Below are positions 35,355 through 44,576 of a stretch of 64,000 nt of DNA, one piece after another. The position numbers and the translations under genes are program-made. The notes beneath the pieces were generated by a model. It saw only the letters and a program-made list of their open reading frames with translations, did not search any database and was not told where the DNA came from. Source of the DNA: Streptomyces sp. MBT65 (GTDB lineage Bacteria; Actinomycetota; Actinomycetes; Streptomycetales; Streptomycetaceae); NCBI RefSeq assembly GCF_016612545.1, contig NZ_JAENRY010000002.1, forward strand, positions 1-64,000, written 5' to 3'. Position 1 is the first letter of the stretch. Each line of letters begins with the position of its first letter.

Positions 35355-35927
35355 TCAGCCGAGCTCGGCGCCCCGTGTCGCCGCCTCGGCCTCGGAGTGC
35401 GCGTCGCCGGTGGCGAGCGTGCCGCCCGAGCTCTCCAGGTGCGCCCGCACGAACCACTGGAACTGCTCCAGGTCACGCAGTTGCCCGATCAGCAGGTCCT
35501 CGGTGGCGGGGTCGATCCCGCCCGCCTCCTTGATCCCGATGCGCAGGTCCTCGAGCAACCCCGTGTAGACGTGGTCGAGCGCGCCGAGGTGGGCGATGGC
35601 GTCGGCCCGGCCGATGGAGTAGTCGTTCCAGGTCCGCTCGGCCACCAGCGTGCCCGGTGTGCCCGGCGCGATCCCGCCGAGCGCGGCGATGCGCTCGGCC
35701 ACGTCGTCGGCCATCTCCCGTACCCGGTCGACCTGCGGGTCGATCATCTCGTGCACGGCGATGAAGTGCGGCCCGACGACGTTCCAGTGCACGTGCTTCA
35801 ACGTCAGATGGAGATCGTTCAGCGAGTGGAGCCGCAGCCGCAGCACACCGATCAGCCGGCCCGCGGCCTCGCGCTCGATACCGGGAACGGTGTACTTCGG
35901 GGTCAGGTCCTTGATCTCCTCGGTCAT
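35355..35927 (-). CDS. dps: Dps-family mini-ferritin
   Basis: A 190-residue ferritin-like protein that stores iron, consumes peroxide and may coat DNA as a dodecamer. Ferroxidase-site residues are visible in HLTLKHVHWNVVGPHFIAVH and the following EMIDPQVD (the H, H, D, E set of inter-subunit sites). The rest follows the four-helix plan (ALDHVYTGLLEDLRI; LRDLEQFQWFVRAHLE). The C-terminal tail (about 20 residues after GGTLAT) is of the actinobacterial kind. ATG 35927 has GAGGTGA upstream. In a stress-signalling neighbourhood, general-stress control is plausible. Confidence 0.93.
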   Translation of the reverse strand: MTEEIKDLTPKYTVPGIEREAAGRLIGVLRLRLHSLNDLHLTLKHVHWNVVGPHFIAVHEMIDPQVDRVREMADDVAERIAALGGIAPGTPGTLVAERTWNDYSIGRADAIAHLGALDHVYTGLLEDLRIGIKEAGGIDPATEDLLIGQLRDLEQFQWFVRAHLESSGGTLATGDAHSEAEAATRGAELG

Positions 35928-36061
35928 GGTTCACCTCAGGCAATTCGGTAGGGCGTGCGGTTCCTTACCTGCACTCGGGTGCCCGGGTCCGCCGCGGTCA
36001 GACATGCGGTCACTGCGTGATGGGTCACGTGACGGTCACCACATCCGGCCAGACATGCAAA

Positions 36062-36088
36062 GGGCCGGAAGCCCTCGGCCTCCGGCCC
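36062..36088 (-). terminator. Probable terminator after the chloroperoxidase-like gene
   Basis: An 8-base perfect inverted repeat, GGGCCGGA (36062-36069) and TCCGGCCC (36081-36088), with an 11-base loop, immediately after the stop of the hydrolase at 36113. It lacks a long T tract, which is usual in this GC-rich genome. Confidence 0.6.
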
Positions 36089-36112
36089 GTTGTCCGACCC
36101 TGTTTCCGCGAC

Positions 36113-36940
36113 TCAACTCCGGGCGAATTCCAGCAGATCCGCGTTGAACCGCTCGGCGAACTTCGGCACCATCGCCAGACCGTGCGGAGCGCCCGGATAA
36201 ACCTTGTAGATCGCGTCCTTGACGAGCTTCGACGATTTGTCGCCGGAAGCCACGATGGGAACTATCTGGTCGTCGTCGCCGTGCACGATCAACGTGGGGA
36301 CGTCGATCTTCTTCAGGTCCTCGGTGAGATCGGTCTCGGAGAATGCCTTGACGCAGTCATAAGCGCCCTTGATTCCCACGGTCATGCTCCAGAGCCAGAA
36401 CTCGTCACGGGTTCCCTGGGTGACCGTCGAGTCGTCCCGGTTGGCGCCGTAGAACGAGGCACTGAGATCTTTGTAGAACTGCGAACGGTCCGTCTCCACG
36501 CCTTTGCGGATGCCGTCGAAGACGTCGATCGGCAGACCTTCGGGGTTCGCGTCCGTCTTGAGCATCAGCGGCGGGATCGCGCCGAGCAGGACGGCCTTGG
36601 CGACGCGGCCGGTGCCGTGGCGGCCCATGTAGCGGGTGACCTCACCGCCGCCGGTCGAGTGGCCGACGAGAATCACGTCGTGGAGGTCCAGGGCTTCGAT
36701 GACCGCTGCCAGGTCGTCGGCGTACGTGTCGAGGTTGTTGCCGTCCCAGGGCTGGCCGGAACGGCCGCCCCCGCGCCGGTCGTGGGCCACGGCCCGGAAG
36801 CCGTTGTCGGCCATCACCTTCAGCTGGGGGTCCCACGCGTCGGCGGTCAGCGGCCAGCCGTGGGAGAAGACGACGGGCTGTCCCGCGCCCCAGTCCTTGT
36901 AGAAGATCTGCGTGCCGTCCGTACTGGTGGCGAAGGGCAT
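36113..36940 (-). CDS. Alpha/beta-hydrolase, non-haem chloroperoxidase / perhydrolase type
   Basis: A 275-residue cytoplasmic hydrolase, the usual length of bacterial cofactor-free chloroperoxidases. It opens with [18 protein letters not shown] and [15 protein letters not shown] (oxyanion loop), then [13 protein letters not shown], the nucleophile Ser in [11 protein letters not shown], the acid residue in [11 protein letters not shown] and His in GAPHGLAMV. Members hydrolyse esters or make peracids. The genuine substrate is not known. Ribosome site GGGAGGAAA precedes the ATG. It ends at a terminator hairpin. Confidence 0.9.
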   Translation of the reverse strand: MPFATSTDGTQIFYKDWGAGQPVVFSHGWPLTADAWDPQLKVMADNGFRAVAHDRRGGGRSGQPWDGNNLDTYADDLAAVIEALDLHDVILVGHSTGGGEVTRYMGRHGTGRVAKAVLLGAIPPLMLKTDANPEGLPIDVFDGIRKGVETDRSQFYKDLSASFYGANRDDSTVTQGTRDEFWLWSMTVGIKGAYDCVKAFSETDLTEDLKKIDVPTLIVHGDDDQIVPIVASGDKSSKLVKDAIYKVYPGAPHGLAMVPKFAERFNADLLEFARS

Positions 36941-37182
36941 GGTGTTTTCCTCCCGAAATGCTCGGACTGCTCGAGTACGTCATACGGGGAATCGACGGAA
37001 GGGGGTCGGCGGCGAGAGCCGGCCGGAATGAACACGTCGACCACAACACTCTAGGGGAGGCGAGGTGCATCCGCGTGTCGAGCGAATGCCTCGGCCGCTT
37101 CCACCGTAACCCGGGGAGCGCGCGAAAAACGTCGGACCGTGGATCGATCTTTCCCGCCCGCGCGATGGCTACGGTTTCGGCC

Positions 37183-38079
37183 ATGCCAGAACTGACAGCG
37201 CGGAACGTCGGCCCGTCCGGAATCGAGATCGCCTACGAACGTCTCGGTGACCCGGAAGCCACTCCGGTCCTGCTGATCATGGGAGCGGGCGCCCAGATGA
37301 TCAATTGGCCCGAGGGATTCTGCCGGGCGCTGGTCGACCGGGGTCTGCACGTGATCCGCTTCGACACCCGAGACGCCGGCCGCTCGACCCACTTCCCCGA
37401 CGCACCCGTGCCGGACTTCGCGGCGGCCCTGGCCGGCGACCTCTCCTCGGCGTCCTACACGCTCTCCGACCTGGCGGCCGACACCGTCGGTCTGCTCGAC
37501 GCGCTCGACCTCACCGACGTCCACCTCGTCGGCTCCTCGATGGGCGGGATGATCGCCCAGATGATCGCGATCGAGCACCCGGAGCGGGCCCGCTCGCTCA
37601 CCTCGATGATGTCCACGACCGGCGAGCCAGGAGTGGGGGAGGCCGACTTCTCCGTGTTCGCCGGACTGGGAGCACCACCGCAGGAGCGGGAGGCCTTCGT
37701 CGCGTGGCAGGTGTGCGCCCTGCGGCTCGCCGCGTCCCCGGGCTTCGCGTTCGACGAGACCGCGGCGGCCGAGCGGGCCGGACGCGTCTTCGACCGCGGA
37801 TACGACCCCCTCGGCATCCAGCGCCAGGGCCTCGCCGTCGTGGCCACCGGCGACCGGACCGAACGGCTGCGGTCACTGCGGGTGCCGACGCTGGTGGTGC
37901 ACGGCGCCGACGACCTCGTGTGCGACGTCAGCGGGGGTCGTGCCACGGCCGCGGCGATTCCCGGTGCCGAACTGCTGATCCTGGGCGGAATGGGCCACGG
38001 CCTTCCGCAGGAACTGTGGCCCGAACTCGCCAACCACATCAGCGAGTTCATCCACCACGTCGAGACGGTGACCGCCTGA
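37183..38079 (+). CDS. Alpha/beta-hydrolase family protein
   Basis: A 298-residue hydrolase: PVLLIMGAGAQMINWPEGF near the oxyanion site, IRFDTRDAGRSTHF, nucleophile in LVGSSMGGMIAQMIA, acid residue in VVHGADDLVCDV and His in GGMGHGLPQELW. All three triad positions are in place. It resembles the aclacinomycin methylesterase-like and epoxide-hydrolase-like group common in streptomycetes; the exact reaction is not determined. ATG 37183 is chosen; an ATG six codons earlier (37165) is possible. It is divergent from the chloroperoxidase-like gene. Confidence 0.85.
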   Translation: MPELTARNVGPSGIEIAYERLGDPEATPVLLIMGAGAQMINWPEGFCRALVDRGLHVIRFDTRDAGRSTHFPDAPVPDFAAALAGDLSSASYTLSDLAADTVGLLDALDLTDVHLVGSSMGGMIAQMIAIEHPERARSLTSMMSTTGEPGVGEADFSVFAGLGAPPQEREAFVAWQVCALRLAASPGFAFDETAAAERAGRVFDRGYDPLGIQRQGLAVVATGDRTERLRSLRVPTLVVHGADDLVCDVSGGRATAAAIPGAELLILGGMGHGLPQELWPELANHISEFIHHVETVTA

Positions 38080-38082
38080 TCG

Positions 38083-39150
38083 CTACCCCTGCCCCGAGCC
38101 GCCGCGCGCCCACCGCGCGGCGCGGACCTTGCCGTCCCTGATGTCCTGCCGGGGGAGTTGGAGACCGAGCGAGACCTCCAGAGCGTGGAAGTACAGCTCG
38201 AAGTCGTCGACCAGATAAGGGTGGTCCAGTTCGGCGCGGCGCAACGCTCGGTTGAGGAAGTCGAGTTGGCCGCCCCGGTAGTAGGGGGCCCTTCCCCGTT
38301 CGTACCCGAGCAACTCCGGTGTGCCCCGGCCCTCGTCGATGCGACCGCCCTCGCGCGTGTAGGTGAAGGTGTAGAGGCCCTTCGCGGACGTGGCGGTCAG
38401 CCGCACGGTCTCCGTGACTCCGAGCCGGGCGAGAGCCGCGCTGTCGGGCCGGGAGCCAGGTGGGATCTCGTGGTACATCAGGAACGCCCAACCGCCCGAC
38501 TCCCCGAAGCAGAAGGTCTGCCAGACCTGGTCCCCGTACTCGCGGCCCGGCTCGTCCATGTCATGCAGGTCCGACAGGCGTGTCCCGGCGGCGACTTGGG
38601 CCGGGTCGGCTCCGTGGAGCAGGGCGACCTGTTCGGCGCCGACGTCCGCGCCGCGGAAGAAGGCCAGGGTGGTGTAGGGATTCTGGTCGCGCCATTCGCC
38701 GACGATCCAGGCGAAGCGCTCCAGCGGATCGCGTCCGCAGGGCCGCGCCGGGTCCGTACCGTCCATGCCGCCGTCGCGGAATCTGCTGCCCCACGCGGGG
38801 TTGATCCGGTCCAGCAACTCGGCCTGCCCGGTGACGAGATTGACGGCGGGCCCGCGGCCGGGGGAGTGGGCCACGATGTGTTCGGCGAGATCGCGGACCG
38901 CTTGCTCCGCGACGAAGTACAGCACCTGGTCGTGGTCCCGGGTGGCGAAGAACTCCCAGTGCGGACCGCGAAGTCCGCGCACGGTGCCGTCCTCGTCCAG
39001 AACGAGGAAGAGGCCACCGGAGTCGCCCCTGCTCCGCGTGTACTGGTCCGCCGATGTGCCGACGGGCGGGAACATGATGTCGTCGAGCAGGTCGGAGCCC
39101 GCCGTCATGGTGTGCCACGCGCGTCTGAGTGCGCGCTCCGTTGTCCGCAT
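38083..39150 (-). CDS. Conserved protein of unknown function
   Basis: A 355-residue protein I cannot assign. It starts MRTTERALRRAWH at the second in-frame Met, following the longer frame from 39171. It is soluble with no signal peptide and mostly mixed alpha/beta with many aromatic residues: GPHWEFFATRDHDQVLYFV, WGSRFRDGGMDGTD, WIVGEWRDQNPYTTLAFF, YRGGQLDFLNRALRR. No known catalytic motif is evident. The C-terminal end lies four bases from the convergent alpha/beta-hydrolase. Codon use matches the neighbours. Confidence 0.7.
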   Translation of the reverse strand: MRTTERALRRAWHTMTAGSDLLDDIMFPPVGTSADQYTRSRGDSGGLFLVLDEDGTVRGLRGPHWEFFATRDHDQVLYFVAEQAVRDLAEHIVAHSPGRGPAVNLVTGQAELLDRINPAWGSRFRDGGMDGTDPARPCGRDPLERFAWIVGEWRDQNPYTTLAFFRGADVGAEQVALLHGADPAQVAAGTRLSDLHDMDEPGREYGDQVWQTFCFGESGGWAFLMYHEIPPGSRPDSAALARLGVTETVRLTATSAKGLYTFTYTREGGRIDEGRGTPELLGYERGRAPYYRGGQLDFLNRALRRAELDHPYLVDDFELYFHALEVSLGLQLPRQDIRDGKVRAARWARGGSGQG

Positions 39151-39298
39151 GGGCGTCAGTATGCAATGCACCGCTGGTCCGTCCGCCGACCGGCCCGCAC
39201 CTCAAGTCGCGGGACAGGCAACGTAGTTACGGAGGTGTGCGAGGGCGTGCCCGCCAAGCGCGGCAGGGAGACAACACGATCTCGAACCCGTAACCGCC

Positions 39299-39847
39299 TC
39301 AACCCGGCGGCATGAGCGGGGATGTGGCGCCATCCGGGGCGTCCGTCAACGGGATGCGGGCGGTGATGCGTTTGCCGACGGGTTCGCGCCGGGCCTCGAA
39401 ACCTCGTGCCACCGCCCGTACGATCTCCAGGCCGTGCTGCCCCACCCGTTGGGCGTCCGCGGCACGGGCGGCCGGCAGCACCGGGTCGGAGTCCCACACC
39501 GCCACCTCGACCAGGGCATCGACGATCCGTAGCTCCATCAGCACCGGACCGGGCGCGTACTTACGGGCGTTGGTGACCAACTCGCTCACCACCAACTGCG
39601 TGAGATCCATGGCACGGGCCGACACCGGCAGCCCGTACTCGGTCCGCGCCCGGGCGAGGAACAGCGCGGCCAGTCGACGGGCCTCGGCGATGCACGAGCC
39701 GTCCCCGTCCAACGCCACGGTGGACCGCAGGGCCCGGGCCTGCGGCGCTGTGTCGTCGTCCGCCGACGAATCTGGTTCCATCCGGATCGTTTCACCGCCT
39801 TCCGCGTGCCCGGCGCATACCCCGTGAAGCAAAGGGCACTCCGTCAT
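39299..39847 (-). CDS. RsbW-like ATP-binding anti-sigma kinase
   Basis: A GHKL-type ATPase of up to 182 residues. The histidine kinase-like ATPase motifs are LVVSELVTNARKYAPG (N-box), VAVWDSDP (G1) and GQHGLEIVRAVAR (G2). Such stand-alone ATPases in actinomycetes bind sigma factors or phosphorylate STAS antagonists. Divergent from it, at 39970, is a STAS protein, the expected antagonist, so the two probably form a switch. Start is uncertain: ATG 39847 has GGAG nine bases upstream, and a second in-frame ATG at 39781 begins the conserved part. Confidence 0.88.
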   Translation of the reverse strand: MTECPLLHGVCAGHAEGGETIRMEPDSSADDDTAPQARALRSTVALDGDGSCIAEARRLAALFLARARTEYGLPVSARAMDLTQLVVSELVTNARKYAPGPVLMELRIVDALVEVAVWDSDPVLPAARAADAQRVGQHGLEIVRAVARGFEARREPVGKRITARIPLTDAPDGATSPLMPPG

Positions 39848-39969
39848 TTTCTGTCGGCTCCACCGGACACAAGCATCAACCGTACGATGCGGGGCAGCAC
39901 TTCGGATGAAAATCCTGATCCGTCGAAAATCCTGATCCGTATCGCTCAGCGACTTGTGTATGAGGACAG

Positions 39970-40332
39970 ATGGTGAACACCGAACAAGCGGGGCAGCCGC
40001 GGCGGTTGTCGGTCAGGACCGACATCGTCGGCGGCACCCTGGTCGTGGCCGCGGCCGGAGAGATCGACCATCAGTCAGGCGGTGCGCTGAGGGAGGCGCT
40101 GGACCCGCCGGAGGGCGCCGCGCCGCGCGTCGTCGTCGACCTGAGCGATGTCACCTTCATGGACTCCAGCGGCATCAACATCCTCATCGCCGTGCACAGC
40201 GCGCTCGCCGAATCGGGCGGTTGGCTACGACTGGCCGGAGCCGCCCCGGCCGTGCTGCGCATCATCCAACTCGTCGGGATCGACGGATTCATCGACTGCC
40301 ACCCGACCGTCCAACAGGCCCTCGAGAACTGA
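39970..40332 (+). CDS. STAS-domain anti-sigma factor antagonist
   Basis: A 120-residue SpoIIAA/RsbV-type protein. The phosphorylation site region is VTFMDSSGINILIAVHSAL with Ser66/Ser67, the first of which is the expected switch residue. It is flanked by AAAGEIDHQSGGALREAL and LRLAGAAPAVLRIIQLVG. When unphosphorylated it would trap the RsbW-like kinase encoded divergently at 39847 and free a sigma factor. The PP2C phosphatases at 28-34 kb are candidates for removing the phosphate. No sigma-B-like gene is adjacent. ATG 39970 has AGGAC upstream. Confidence 0.9.
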   Translation: MVNTEQAGQPRRLSVRTDIVGGTLVVAAAGEIDHQSGGALREALDPPEGAAPRVVVDLSDVTFMDSSGINILIAVHSALAESGGWLRLAGAAPAVLRIIQLVGIDGFIDCHPTVQQALEN

Positions 40333-40401
40333 CCGTTGCCACCAGCTGCGCGGGGCCCGTCCACCGGTCGTACGAGATCGGCGGACAGGCCCCATGCCGT
40401 A

Positions 40402-42588
40402 CTACCCGCGACGGCCCGTCGGACCCTGGGTGACCGAGTCCTGCTCCCCGGTGCCGGCGGAGGTGTCGGAAACGGTGTCCGGGTCGGCCGGGGTCTCTTG
40501 GGAGCGGTCGGCGTTGCCGGGCCACCACGCGGCGTGGCCGATCAGGGCGGTGAGGCTGGGCGTGAAGAACATCGCCATCACGAACGCGGCGACGGCGATG
40601 CCGAAGGAGACGGCGAAACCCATCTCGGTGAGCAGCGCGTTGCCCGCCAGCATCATCGTCGCGAAGGTCGCCGCGAGGATGAAACCGGCCGCGGCCACGG
40701 TGGGCCCCGCGTGCCGTAGCGCCATGCTCGCCGCCTCCCGCGGGTCGCGGCCCTCGCGGGCCTCCTCGCGGAGCCGGGCGATCATCAGGATGTTGTAGTC
40801 CGTGCCGATGGCGACCACGAACAGATACATGATCACCGGGAGCATGAACATCAGCCCCGGATGTCCCTGCGCGTCCTGGAAGATCCAGACGGTCGCGCCG
40901 AGGGTGGCACCGAAGCCGAGACCCACCGAGGCGATGAGGTACCAGGGCGCGACCACACTGCGCAGCAGCAGTCCCAGGATCAGCATGATCAGCAGGGCGG
41001 CGACCGGGAAGACGGTCCGGTAGTCGTGGTTGACCGCGGAGTTGATGTCCTTGTAGATCGAGGACATACCGCCGACCACGGCCTCGGTGCCGTCGGGCGC
41101 GGCGGAGTGCGCGACCTCGCGCACCCGGCCCACGGCGTCGATCGCCTTCTCCGTGGACGCCTCGTACTTCAGCGTGACGGTGAAGTCGGCCGTGGTGCCG
41201 CCCTGGTTGACCTGGCTCATCCGGGCGCTCGCCACACCGTCGACGGCCCCGAGCTTCTCCGCGTAGGAGGTGAAGGCGCCCTTGTCGAGCGGCCCGCCGT
41301 CGGTGCTGGAGAGATAGACGTCGGTGGGGGCGGCGGCGCCCGCCGAGTACGCCTTCTGCATCTCGTCCTGGACGACCATCGACTCCTTGGTCTTGGGCAT
41401 GGAACCCGAGGCCAGGTCGAAGGTGGCCTTGTAGCCGAGGGTGCCCAGCGACAGCGCCACGAGGACCAGCCCGGAGAGCGCGGCCGTCAGCGCGGGCCGG
41501 CGCTGCACACCGCGGCCGAGGGCAGCGAACCGGGCGTTCTCCGGCTCCCGTTGCCACGACTTGGAGGGCCAGAAGACCTTCGGCCCGATCAGCGACACCA
41601 CGGCCGGGATCAGGGTCAGGCCCGCGATCAGCGTGACGGTGACCGAGATGGCCAGCGCCGGACCCATCTGCTTGAGGAAGCCCAGCGTGGACAGCACCAG
41701 CGCGAGGAACGCGATGATCACCGCGCCGGCGGCCGACGCGATGGCCTCGCCGACCCGGGCGACCGCGTTGACCATGGCCTGCTTCGGTTCGTCACCGGAT
41801 CGCAGGCGTTCCCGGTAGCGGAACATCAGGAACAGGAAGTAGTCCGTGCCCACGCCGAACAGCACGACGATCAGGATCGACGAGACGGAACTGTTGGCCT
41901 GGAGGCCGAACAGCTTGGTGGCGTACGCGATCAGCCCGTTGGCGATGGACGCCACCACGCCGATCAGGACCAGCGGCAGGAACGCGAGGATCGGCGCGCG
42001 GAAGATGATCAGCAGGGTCACCAGGATGATGAGGAAGGTGCCGATACCGATCAGCGCCTCGCCGCGTTTGGAGGAGTCCTGCTGGTCGAGCGCCTGCGCG
42101 GCGGAACCGCCCAGCTTCACGTCGAGGTCCGTGCCCTTGGCCAGTTGCTTGACGTCGTCGCGCAACACCTTCGCGGCATCGGCCTGTACGGGCTGACCGG
42201 CGTTCTTGCTGTCCATCTGGACCAGGGTCATGGTGTACCTGCCGTCCTTCGACGGCTGGCCGGGGACCACCTTCTGCACCTGGTCGATGTGCTTCTTGCC
42301 CAGTTCGGTCGTGATCCGGGCGACGTCCTTCTTGTCGGCGGCGGTGAGCCTGCCGCCGTCGGTGCGCTGGTACAGCGCGATCGCGGACGGGGTGAAGGCG
42401 CTGGGGAACGCCTTCGCCTGGAGATCCGCCGCTTTGATGGACTCGTAGCTCTTGGGCAGGAAACTGCTCTCGTCGCTGTTGGACGGCAGACCGGGGGCGG
42501 TGGCGACAATCGCCACCGCCGCGATCAGCCATGCCACGATCGTCCAGACGGGGTGTCTGACGACGCCACTGCCAATACGTCGAAACAT
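40402..42588 (-). CDS. MMPL-family transporter
   Basis: An RND-superfamily membrane transporter of about 728 residues with about twelve hydrophobic segments and two large periplasmic loops, as in MmpL/ActII-3. Landmarks are SGVVRHPVWTIVAWLIAAV (first span), FGVGTDYFLFLMFRYRE and AIGTDYNILMIARLREE (GxxxDY proton-relay motifs, one in each half), and DSVTQGPTGRRG at the end. ATG 42588 has AGGAGG 11 bases upstream; the frame opens further up. MmpL-type proteins export lipids, siderophores or metabolites; the cargo here is unknown. No TetR gene is adjacent. Confidence 0.92.
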   Translation of the reverse strand: MFRRIGSGVVRHPVWTIVAWLIAAVAIVATAPGLPSNSDESSFLPKSYESIKAADLQAKAFPSAFTPSAIALYQRTDGGRLTAADKKDVARITTELGKKHIDQVQKVVPGQPSKDGRYTMTLVQMDSKNAGQPVQADAAKVLRDDVKQLAKGTDLDVKLGGSAAQALDQQDSSKRGEALIGIGTFLIILVTLLIIFRAPILAFLPLVLIGVVASIANGLIAYATKLFGLQANSSVSSILIVVLFGVGTDYFLFLMFRYRERLRSGDEPKQAMVNAVARVGEAIASAAGAVIIAFLALVLSTLGFLKQMGPALAISVTVTLIAGLTLIPAVVSLIGPKVFWPSKSWQREPENARFAALGRGVQRRPALTAALSGLVLVALSLGTLGYKATFDLASGSMPKTKESMVVQDEMQKAYSAGAAAPTDVYLSSTDGGPLDKGAFTSYAEKLGAVDGVASARMSQVNQGGTTADFTVTLKYEASTEKAIDAVGRVREVAHSAAPDGTEAVVGGMSSIYKDINSAVNHDYRTVFPVAALLIMLILGLLLRSVVAPWYLIASVGLGFGATLGATVWIFQDAQGHPGLMFMLPVIMYLFVVAIGTDYNILMIARLREEAREGRDPREAASMALRHAGPTVAAAGFILAATFATMMLAGNALLTEMGFAVSFGIAVAAFVMAMFFTPSLTALIGHAAWWPGNADRSQETPADPDTVSDTSAGTGEQDSVTQGPTGRRG

Positions 42589-42856
42589 GCGGGAGGTCCT
42601 CCTGGGAAGGAAGATCACCGCAGCCCGGGGAGCGGACCCCGGCATCGGCGACCCCGACCGGTCCTCACCCGTGGGGCCGGTCGAACGGTTGTCTGTCTTC
42701 TTGTCCTATCGGTCACGCGTGCCGATTCATAACACGCGCACTGCTGCGGCACAGGGTCCGCACGAACGGGTGGTTGTCGGTGACCCGTCCTCCTCCGCCC
42801 CGTTGAGCCGCTGGGCGGCACGACCGCCGGCCCGGCGGGTGCGAGGAGAGGGAATC

Positions 42857-43279
42857 ATGGGAACAGCGAAGTGGTCCACGGCTTTTGGAGCCGCGGGGTT
42901 GGTCCTCGTGGCCGTCACGACCTCCGCCGCCGCTCAGGGGCAGCCGCCGCACGCACGCCAGGCCGGACGCGCCGTGCTCACGAACGCGGACAACGGCCGG
43001 ACGGTGCCCGCGAGCTCCGGTGGCGATGTCGAGATCCGGCTCACCCACTCCCGCGAGCGCGGATTCACCTACACCTGGACCGCTCCGGAATCCGGCAACT
43101 CCGCGGTGCTCGCCCATGCCGCCGACGCCACGTACCCGTCCGGAGACGCCACGGCCGTTTTCCACGCGGCATCCGCCGGTGTCGCCACCGTCAGCGCACA
43201 ACGCCGCTGCGTCCCTGACCCCGGCAGCCTCTGCCCCCTGATCGTCGAGACCTGGAAGGTGACGATCGAAGTGAAGTGA
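42857..43279 (+). CDS. Secreted beta-fold protein, chagasin-like appearance
   Basis: A 140-residue protein with an N-terminal signal peptide (AFGAAGLVLVAVTTSAAAQG) and a short beta-rich domain: VEIRLTHSRERGFTYTWTAP, then RRCVPDPGSLCPLIVETWKV, with two cysteines that could form one disulfide. The beginning VPASSGGDVEIRL and the ending Trp-Lys-Val-Thr-Ile resemble the chagasin/I42 inhibitor fold, but the family's NPTTGY-type loop is not evident. Strong ribosome site GAGGAGAGGGA. It is divergent from the MMPL gene and precedes the PobA-like gene by 57 bases. Confidence 0.72.
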   Translation: MGTAKWSTAFGAAGLVLVAVTTSAAAQGQPPHARQAGRAVLTNADNGRTVPASSGGDVEIRLTHSRERGFTYTWTAPESGNSAVLAHAADATYPSGDATAVFHAASAGVATVSAQRRCVPDPGSLCPLIVETWKVTIEVK

Positions 43280-43336
43280 CCGACTGTCGGTCGGCCGAGC
43301 CCCCGGCATCGATAGGGTGCATCCGGAGGTGGTCAA

Positions 43337-44572
43337 GTGGCCGACAGTGTGCGGGAGTTGAGCGGGTCGCCGGAATCCACGACGGTGGTGGTCATCGGCG
43401 CGGGCCCGGCCGGACTGACCGTCGCGAACCTGCTGCGGCGCAGCGGGATCGACTGCGTCGTCCTGGAACGGCAGACCCGTGAGTACGTGGCACAGCGCCA
43501 GCGCGCCGGCATCGTCGAGACCCGCGCCGTCCGCATGTTCGACTCGTGGGGGCTCGCCGACCGCGTCCTGGGCGGTGTCCCGCACGACGGCATCCTGGAA
43601 CTCCGCGTCGACGGCGAGACCCACCTGGTCTCCGACTACGACGGCTCCGAGGGCCCCACCGCCCGCCTCTGCCCCCAGCAGATGCTGGTCCAGAAGCTCA
43701 CCGCCGCCTTCCTGGAGGACGGCGGCGACCTGCGCTTCGAGGCCGCGGACGTCTCCCTGCACGACCTGACCGGCGACCGCCCCACCGTCCGCTACCGCAC
43801 CGCGGACGGCGAACTCCGCACCATCGCCTGCTCCTTCGTCGCGGGCTGCGACGGCGACCACGGCATCAGCCGTACGTCCGTCCCCGACGGGGTCCTCACG
43901 CCGTACGCCTTCGATCACGGGATCGGCTGGCTGACGGTCATGGCCGACGCCCCGCCGCCTGCCCATCCGCTGCTGGCCGTCAGCGCGCAGGGCTTCGCCG
44001 CGCACTTCCCGCGCGGCCCGTACGCCAGCCGCTACTACCTCCAGTGCCCGCCCGACGACCACCCCGACGCCTGGACCGACACCCGCGTCTGGGACGCGCT
44101 GCGCACCCGGCTCGGCGACCCGGCCCTCGTCTCCGGCCCGATCACCGACCGCGAGATCTTCCGCCTCCGCAGCCTGGTCCACGACCCGATGCACTACGGC
44201 CGTCTCTTCCTCGTCGGCGACGCGGCGCACATCGTCTCGCCGATGGGCGGCAAGGGCATGAACCTCGCTCTCTACGACGCCGATCTCTTCGCCCGGGCCG
44301 TACGGGACTCCGTGCACGACCACGACGACACGGCCCTGCGTACCTACTCGCAGCGGTGCCTGCGCCGGGTCTGGAACGACCAGGAGTTCTCGCACTGGAT
44401 GACCCGCATGCTTCACGACGCCGGTGATGCCACCGACTCGGGTCCTTTTCACCGGAGTTTGGCGCGCGCCCGGCTCGACCGGCTCTTCACGTCGCCGGGT
44501 GCGGCCGGCGCCTTCTCCGAACTCATGACGGGGATGGACTTCGGAGAGGACGCCGGGCCGCAACCGCGGTGA
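43337..44572 (+). CDS. pobA: PobA-like 4-hydroxybenzoate 3-monooxygenase
   Basis: An FAD-dependent hydroxylase of 411 residues. FAD motifs: VVVIGAGPAGLTVANLL (GxGxxG), GCDGDHG (DG motif) and LFLVGDAAHIVSP (GD motif). The substrate-site wording QRQRAGIVETRAVRM and MGGKGMNLALYDADLF is close to 4-hydroxybenzoate 3-hydroxylases, which make protocatechuate with NADPH and oxygen. GTG 43337 has GGAGG upstream. No pca ring-cleavage genes are adjacent, so the pathway would continue elsewhere. A related aromatic hydroxylase is the alternative. Confidence 0.85.
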   Translation: MADSVRELSGSPESTTVVVIGAGPAGLTVANLLRRSGIDCVVLERQTREYVAQRQRAGIVETRAVRMFDSWGLADRVLGGVPHDGILELRVDGETHLVSDYDGSEGPTARLCPQQMLVQKLTAAFLEDGGDLRFEAADVSLHDLTGDRPTVRYRTADGELRTIACSFVAGCDGDHGISRTSVPDGVLTPYAFDHGIGWLTVMADAPPPAHPLLAVSAQGFAAHFPRGPYASRYYLQCPPDDHPDAWTDTRVWDALRTRLGDPALVSGPITDREIFRLRSLVHDPMHYGRLFLVGDAAHIVSPMGGKGMNLALYDADLFARAVRDSVHDHDDTALRTYSQRCLRRVWNDQEFSHWMTRMLHDAGDATDSGPFHRSLARARLDRLFTSPGAAGAFSELMTGMDFGEDAGPQPR

Positions 44573-44576
44573 CCCG

